A DNA stretch of 64,000 nt, from positions 50,636,707-50,700,706 of the forward strand of contig CM069874.1 of NCBI GenBank assembly GCA_036172665.1, written 5' to 3'. The notes below the pieces were generated by a model, which worked only from the letters and a program-made list of their open reading frames with translations, did not search any database and had not been told where the DNA came from. The position numbers and the translations under genes were made by a program. This stretch comes from Prosopocoilus inquinatus. Taxonomy: Eukaryota; Arthropoda; Insecta; Coleoptera; Lucanidae. Shown here piece by piece: positions 58,193 through 64,000 of the stretch; within the stretch, counting starts at the first letter, position 1, and the number at the start of each line of letters is the position of its first letter.

Positions 58193-58264
58193 GACAAAAA
58201 AATATTGCTATATGGAAAAAGAAAATTTCCAGAGTTAAATTGTAGAGTGAGACACATTAAAATT

Positions 58265-58345
58265 CTATGGGTACGAACCCACACCTAGTTGTCCAGGCAA
58301 GCATCAAATCCCGCTGCCAACGGGCCCAACCAATGCTGCTATGTA
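58265..58345 (-). mobile_element. Possible tRNA-derived SINE head
   Basis: On the minus strand this gives an A box-like attggttgggcccgttggca and a B box in gtgggttcgtaccc. It starts about 75 bases after the LINE 3 tail. The body and boundaries are not defined. Confidence 0.35.
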
Positions 58346-58602
58346 ACTCCAAAAAATAATCTCCCCAATAAAATTTAAAGTTTCGATTTGAAAGGTAAAA
58401 ACAGTGCAACTCAATTTTATTTCACGTTTTTATTTTGTATTTGTGCTTGCTCGTTTACTTGTCCATGTACTTATTACGCCAAACCAAAATGTCTCTGGTT
58501 CGAAGAGTGCGTCGAAGAAAGCCACATCTACGCTAGTGTGTTCTTCCAGGCGGATCGTCACAGTCAGTTCAAGCTCACGCTTATCCAGCAAGCTGGTACA
58601 CC

Positions 58603-58678
58603 AGGACCGAACTTAACAGTAATCGCACGCATCAATAATTTTTTATTGGTGCGTGCGATTACTATTAAGTTCGGTCCT
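58603..58678. repeat. Strong hairpin 1 (36-base arms)
   Basis: The left arm aggaccgaacttaacagtaa, continuing tcgcacgcatcaataa, is matched by its complement ending agttcggtcct, with two mismatches and a loop of four t. An open frame crosses it but has no recognisable product. Confidence 0.95.
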
Positions 58679-58686
58679 CGTGTTAT

Positions 58687-58740
58687 TTATTTCCTATTTC
58701 TGTGGACGATCAAATGATCGTCCACAGAAATAGGAAATAA
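58687..58740. repeat. Strong hairpin 2 (26-base perfect arms)
   Basis: The left arm ttatttcctatttctgtgg, continuing acgatca, is followed by two bases and then its exact complement. It starts 8 bases after hairpin 1. Confidence 0.95.
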
Positions 58741-58744
58741 GCCG

Positions 58745-60620
58745 TCGGGGTCGCCTAAAAATGAGCCGTCGTGCCATCCAAAAGCCTGAATTAAAACTAA
58801 CTAAAAACCTGTAAGGGCAGAAAAGTTCGATAATAGTAATTTGCGCGAAAAAGAGAGCAACAGTCGCAAACATACCTGTCCTTCACAAGGGGACGAGGCT
58901 GAGACAACTCAGGTGAGTTTTCATTCCACCAGCGCCAAGTGAAAAGCGACGAAATGTCATACACTGAGGAAACCTCCCCGAGAACCAAAACTGTGTGGGC
59001 GAACACAACGCAAAACGGGGTAACAACCCCTCCAAACACCATATAGGCGCTGAGAACACTACAGGACGATTGATTCGCTCCAGGCGCGTCACAGATTAAT
59101 AAAGCCAAAACTGGCCGTACCCCTATCGAAGTCAGGAAAGATTTGCACGAAATCGAAATCATCGTGTCAGCATCAAGAGCGCACACAATAAAAGTTAAGG
59201 TAGGGAAGACCAATGACGTGAAAGATCAAATGTAAACGCAATTTAATCTGTTCGCCGTACAAAAAAAAAATTAATACACCCGACCGGATATAACAGCAAA
59301 ATTAAAAATGTAAACAAATCAACGAATGTAGACGCGGCGTGTTTCAAGTTTCTGCAGGTGGGCACTCAAAAAGGAAGTAAACGTCAAACCGGGATGATTG
59401 ATTTTTACGACGTAGCTATAGGGGTAGCTTTTTATCGCTCAAACACGCAAAATCACACGTGCGTTTTAGGAAGAAGCCACGCCTCTTTTGGCCATTTATG
59501 TACAATTTGCTATGACAACAAGAGGCGGCAAGTAGATCACAAAGGCGGTGTGCATTTGCATTTGCACCGACGTGACGCAAGCAGATGTTTACTACTGATG
59601 TCACAAATCATGCCCATAAATGTCAAATTGGTATTGTCCGACTTTTCTTTGATATTCATACAGCAGGCACGCAATAAGATAACTAACAACGTGGTGTTTA
59701 AATGTGACATGAAATAATGAACAGAGAATGCGCGAGAAATATCTCGCGTCTTTGCACTTTTCAACGATAATTTTGTAGTTTTTTAGTGACTTTTAACTAC
59801 CTATTCAAAACAGCCAACAACGTTCGAAAACTCGTTGTTGCCAACGTTTTTCTTAAAAAGTTAGCTAAGTTGTTAAGGTCACTAAATCAACACACTTACG
59901 TGTTCAGGTAAAGCCATCCCATTCCCATTCTAAGTTTATTGTGTAACAAATACAAATGTCACAAGAGCAACAAGGAAATTAACACTCTTAAGGAATTCTG
60001 TTTCCTACGATGGTAGTAGTTTACGACCGACTGTCTAGTCAAAAATATATTAGGTTATGTTATTCTGCGCAGCCGTAGTGTATTGCCATTTGTAAAATGT
60101 CACTTTGATTAACAAACATTTGACTGTGGTTTTTCTATCCCTAGATACGTTTATCAAAAATCATTAATATAGCTACCTGAACACAAAGTGTGTCGATTTA
60201 GAACCTTATAAAGAGTGCATTGACAGCGCCATCTATTGGCTGATCGCAACAATACGAGTTATGGAATGCTATTTCCTCTCGTCAAGTAACAAAAAATAGA
60301 GTTCTTGAATTTTTTACATTAAGAACGGTTTTAGCAAAAAAACGTTATTTTTACTTTTTTCCCTTTCACTGTTTAAGAAAAATAAAAAAAAAATTAAACG
60401 CAGTTATATTTCCAATTCAACAAGCTTTAAGAAAAAAAATATACTCTACATGCACTTCCATTAAAAAAAAATAGTTTGAGGTTATTTCACCCCCTCAAAT
60501 AATTAAAAAGTTAAAGAAACCCCTTTGTAATATGCGCTATTAAATGAAAATTGACCTGTTCCAAGAATATTTTTAGAAATCGTAATTTTCTAAGTTACCG
60601 AATTTATTCCAGTTAAACTT
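58745..60620. other. Spacer, no gene recognised
   Basis: The stretch 58750-59220 is richer in G and C, with open frames on the minus strand that have no recognisable motifs. The remaining part contains the open frame 59358-59717 without a recognisable motif and AT-rich DNA. Confidence 0.5.
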
Positions 60621-60624
60621 TCCA

Positions 60625-61890
60625 CTCTTTGTACAGGGTGGCCCAACGATGCGTATTTCTTCTGTGAGGCCCATAGGAAAAAAATTAGGGAAAAAATCGA
60701 TAAAGAATTTTATACTAGACAATACGCGGCATATTGTAAAATTATTTTGAAGTGTACAGAGTGATCAGAAAAATGGTGGTTCGTGGAAACTAATTTTTTT
60801 TTAATTGAACACCCTGTATATTTTTTGATATTTGGATGCGCCGCAATGAGCAGATTACAGCGGTATAAAGATATATTGATTTCATTGAAGTACTTTCGTA
60901 AAATAAATTTTGTTCTTGAAGAATTCTTCAAAAATTCAGTCAGTTTAAATTTGAATTACTGATTAATGAAATAACACAGACGAACGAAAATCTAAAACGA
61001 TATTTTTGGGACTCTGGCCTTTACGAAAATGTGAAAAAAATTAAGATATCTTTTTGCATTATCCCGAACGATCGATACTTACGAAACATCCGGTATCTAA
61101 TTTTTTTTAAATAGAACGGCCTACTTTTTATTTCAGAAATGGATAGCACTTAAATGTAGCTTTCTGCCGATATAAGGTTATATATCCTTATTTTTAATAA
61201 TTTCGTCACTAAACATTTTCTTTTTATAAATACTTTTAAATTATTTTTGGTAAAATAAATCCTATCGCGGCGATATTCAAATTAGAAATCTTTGACAGTA
61301 GAATCAAATGATCGAAAAATGACTTCGAATGATTGAATTTAGATAGGAAAGTAGCAATACTGGGTGTATAGTATAAACGCCGACCATTGAAATACTTATA
61401 AAAAGAAAATTTCTAGTGACGAAATTATTAAAAATAAAGATATATAACCTTATAGAAAGCTACATTTAAGTGCTATCCATTTCTGAAATAAAAAGTAGGT
61501 CGTTCCATTTAAAAAAAATGAGATACCGAAGGTTTCGTAAGTCTCGATCACTCGGTATAATGCAAAAAGATATCTTAATTTTGTTCACATTTTTATAAAG
61601 GCCAAAGTGCTAAAAATATCGTGTTAGATCTTCGTTCGTCTGTGTTACCTCAGTAATCAGAAATTCATATTCAAACTGACTGAATTTTTGCAAAATTCTT
61701 CAAGAAAAAAAAATTATTTTACGAAAGTTATTCAATGAAATCAATATATCTTTATACCGTTGTAATCAGCTCACTGTAACACATTCAAATATCTAAAAAT
61801 ATACAGGGTGTTCCATTAAAAAGAAAATAAATTTCCACGAACCACAATTTTCTGATCACTCTGTATAGTTCAAAATAATTTTATAATATG
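60625..61890. mobile_element. 1.25-kb long palindromic element
   Basis: The left half (from about 60730) is inverted in the right half. Matching pairs include gcggtataaagatatattga, gcacttaaatgtagctttct and aataatttcgtcact, with their complements at 61745, 61460 and 61420. The unpaired centre is near 61230-61400. Both halves carry accctgtatat or atatacagggtgttcc close to their outer ends. The build resembles the palindrome at 2401-4190, but the sequence differs. There is no coding capacity. Confidence 0.8.
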
Positions 61891-63120
61891 TATATGTATA
61901 TGAAAGATTCTTCCTTGAACTATCCATTTCATCATACTTATTTTTTAAGTCGATACCTAGAGTTTATCGAAATTTTAAAATTCGAAATTTCCTGCATTCT
62001 TTTAGAAGAAAGATTTATTAAAGAGAACCGTCTGTATTATTTATTAATTAATATCTATTAATGAATACAAAAGGCTTTAGAAAATGGACTCATACGGATT
62101 TTTATGTAGATTCCACTCATGTTCATTTAGTTTTGCAATAGCGTTTCATACCGGGTGAACAAAAATAAGATTGTTCAACGAACCGTAGTAGCGGGTAACG
62201 TATGAAATTTATTCTAGAATATATCGGACAGACAGGAAAGATGTGTGTTGTTTCGTTTGAAATAAACGCCCTTCTTTATTCTTCAGATAAAGGCAAATTT
62301 ACACATGACAACATCTATAATTAATTAATTACATGTTACCGAGTAAGATACAGGTTTTCTTTTATATATTTACTTTAGGAACTAAAGAAAAAACAAATCC
62401 AAATCCAAAAGTTGTACGGTTTTATGTATATTGTTTGCTAAGATGAAAGATCATTTTTTTCTGATTTCAAAAATGTGTTGATAATTGGAAGAGCCTTTTA
62501 TGAGATATTTGAAGTTAGAATACCAAAGAATTAATGTTTAAAATAATAAGGCGGAGTGGAATTTTGTTTTTTATTATTAATCTAACTAAAACAGGAATTT
62601 AGAACTTTTGCATCTTTCCAGGATGTCTTGATTGTTTAAAAGTCATTACGCTGATATTTTAAACTTAATTACAACACGAACGATCTCTCCAAATTTCAAC
62701 ATATTATATATTTTTCAAATCAAATAAACATAGTCTTTCATCTTACCAAACAATATACAGGCTGTTTCATTAAAAAAAAAAAAAACAAAAATTGTATTTT
62801 GTTCTCTAGTTTGCGATGCGCTTTTGTTTCTTCTGATAACTCTAAAAGATAATAGGCATAAAATCATACAACTTTTGCATTTAAACTTTTTCTGTAACTC
62901 CAAAAATAAGCCCTCTAGATAGGGTGCAAAACAAAAAAAAACCTGTACATATTTGTTATATACTTGATATAATTATTAATGTAATATGATTTAACTCAAC
63001 AAAGTAGTCCTAATATAACTCTGTAAAGTAGTTCCTTTGCGATATAATAGCGAAAGATAGTTTTTTTTTTAATTCCAAGAAGGAAACAAGTAGGCAAGTT
63101 CCTCTTTACTTCGAGTTAAA
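61890..63120. other. AT-rich spacer with a repeat piece
   Basis: A piece at 62745-62960 starts atatacaggctgtttcatta and ends with ccctctagatagggtgcaaa and aacctgtaca. It is related to the end of the 27025-27240 piece and is part of the tacaggg-type repeats. Nothing else was recognised. Confidence 0.5.
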
Positions 63121-63123
63121 TAA

Positions 63124-64000
63124 CTAAATCACTTAGACTTAGACGAGAAATTTCTAGAGCAATCCAGAAATTTCGACGAGAAACTTCTAGAACAGTCCGG
63201 AAATTTGAAGGGTGAATTTCTAGAACAGACGAAAGGACTCGAAGATAAACTAGTGGTAAAAATATCGGAAGAAACAAGAAACCTGCAAGAAAATGTGGAA
63301 GAAATAATATTCCAGCAGGATAACAAAATCAAAAATCTGGAACAAATCATGGCGGGGTTGCGAGTGTTCGGGGATCAGCCACCAGTAGAAGTACTAGAAA
63401 ATAATGAAACCCGAATTGTGGAAGGACCAGCAGAACATTCGAAATTGAAAATAAAACCACCGACGTTCGATGGAAAGTCTTCTTGGCCCAACTACTTCAA
63501 ACAGTTCGAAGCAGCAGCAAAGGCGAACAGATGGACAGCCAGCGAAAAAGCCACTTCGTTAATTGTGGCCTTGAGAGGGGACGCTATCGATGTGCTACAG
63601 ACGATGCCGCCAGAGGAACAAGAAGACTTCGACAAGCTGGTGAATAGGATGGAAATGCGTTACGGACAGGCCCATCTGACCGAGGTATACCATGCGCAGT
63701 TGAGGAATCGCTGTCAGAAAGCTGGAGAAAGTCTTCAGGAATTCGAAGCAGACGTAGCGCGTCTGGCCCAGTTGGCATATCACACAGCTCCTGTTGAATT
63801 CCTCAAATGTTTGACGGTGCAGACCTTCATAGATGGAATCCGTGACCCAGACAACCAGCAGGCATTGAGAATGACCCATCCGAAGACATCCAAGAACGCA
63901 TTGGCTTATGCCTTGGAATTTGAAGCGGCGAGACGAGTTTCAAGAGGGCATGTCAAGGTGCAAGCGGCTATGGACTTCCAAGAGGAAGAAGAGGAAGAGT
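63124..64000 (+). CDS. Gypsy-like LTR retrotransposon gag, partial
   Basis: An open frame runs from a stop at 63121-63123 to the right edge. The first part is coiled-coil-like, with repeats such as EKFLEQSRNF, EKLLEQSGN and EFLEQTKGLEDKL. The first ATG is at 63349 (MAGLRVFGD). Then KIKPPTFDGKSSWPNYFKQF, LIVALRGDAIDVLQ, RMEMRYG and FEADVARLAQLAY follow; these are typical of gag capsid regions of gypsy-type elements of insects. It ends in an acidic run cut by the window. Either translation starts upstream of the window's open part or the element is 5'-truncated, since no ATG precedes 63349 in frame. Codon use is GC-richer than in the spacer. Confidence 0.8.

Noticed and set aside
58388..58717. 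109-codon open frame with many Cys near its start.
   Set aside because: It runs through a strong hairpin, has no recognisable domain, and another frame is open over the same stretch.
59358..59717. 119-codon open frame.
   Set aside because: No recognised motif; minus-strand frames are open across the same segment.
1..64000. CRISPR arrays, bacterial operons or ribosomal RNA.
   Set aside because: No regularly spaced short repeats, no ribosome-binding sites with packed genes, and no rRNA sequence was seen; all features point to a eukaryotic genome.

Overview
The window is AT-rich, intron-like DNA from a transposon-laden arthropod genome, most probably an insect. The evidence is spliceosomal exons with good acceptors, 3'-terminal AATAAA signals, LINEs with (ATT)n tails, mariner, pogo, hAT, Harbinger-type MITEs, a gypsy-like solo LTR and a gypsy-like gag. 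There is no prokaryotic gene organisation. The species cannot be told from the sequence.

The main content is in the first 21.7 kb on the + strand: an array of ten alternative 3'-terminal exons of one serpin gene. Each has an AG acceptor in the same phase (its first two bases complete a codon begun upstream). Each encodes the reactive-centre loop followed by the serpin carboxy-terminal signature (ADHPF or VDHPF, then LFLGR or LFQGR), and nearly all are followed by their own stop codon and AATAAA. There are four exon types: A (52, 7124, 13279, 16429), B (769, 15228, 17064), C (6026, 12179) and D (21438). The order is A1-B1 / C1-A2(broken) / C2-A3-B2 / A4-B3 / D, so a C-A-B block has been duplicated and then eroded by deletion and transposon insertion. 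The exons for the serpin body are not in the window and must lie to the left of position 1. By analogy with Manduca serpin-1, the array would let one inhibitor scaffold carry several protease specificities by splicing. The loop of the two C exons differs almost only by amino-acid-changing substitutions, while the framework beside it is unchanged.

Transposons have opened gaps in the array: a 1.8-kb long palindrome and a transposase scrap (2.4-4.5 kb), a broken ZBED-type hAT carrying a nested element and a SINE (7.3-11.5 kb), and a hairpin element plus a 945-bp solo LTR (13.7-15.06 kb).

From 21.7 kb to the end I see only mobile elements and unannotated spacer. They include a 5'-truncated LINE with a 93-bp target duplication, itself split by a hairpin element (22.4-25.45 kb); MITEs and direct repeats (25.5-28.3 kb); a long foldback element holding a Harbinger-like MITE (29.05-30.3 kb); and a pogo/Tigger element with both terminal repeats and a transposase broken by one frameshift (31.4-34.1 kb). 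Further on are a degraded second hAT (38.8-39.7 kb), a full-length but dead mariner inside a LINE (41.0-43.5 kb), two more LINEs (45.2-48.1 and 56.5-58.2 kb), strong short hairpins (54.2, 58.6 and 58.7 kb), a long palindrome (60.6-61.9 kb), and the 5' part of a gypsy-like gag running off the right edge. No rRNA, CRISPR array or confident tRNA gene was found.
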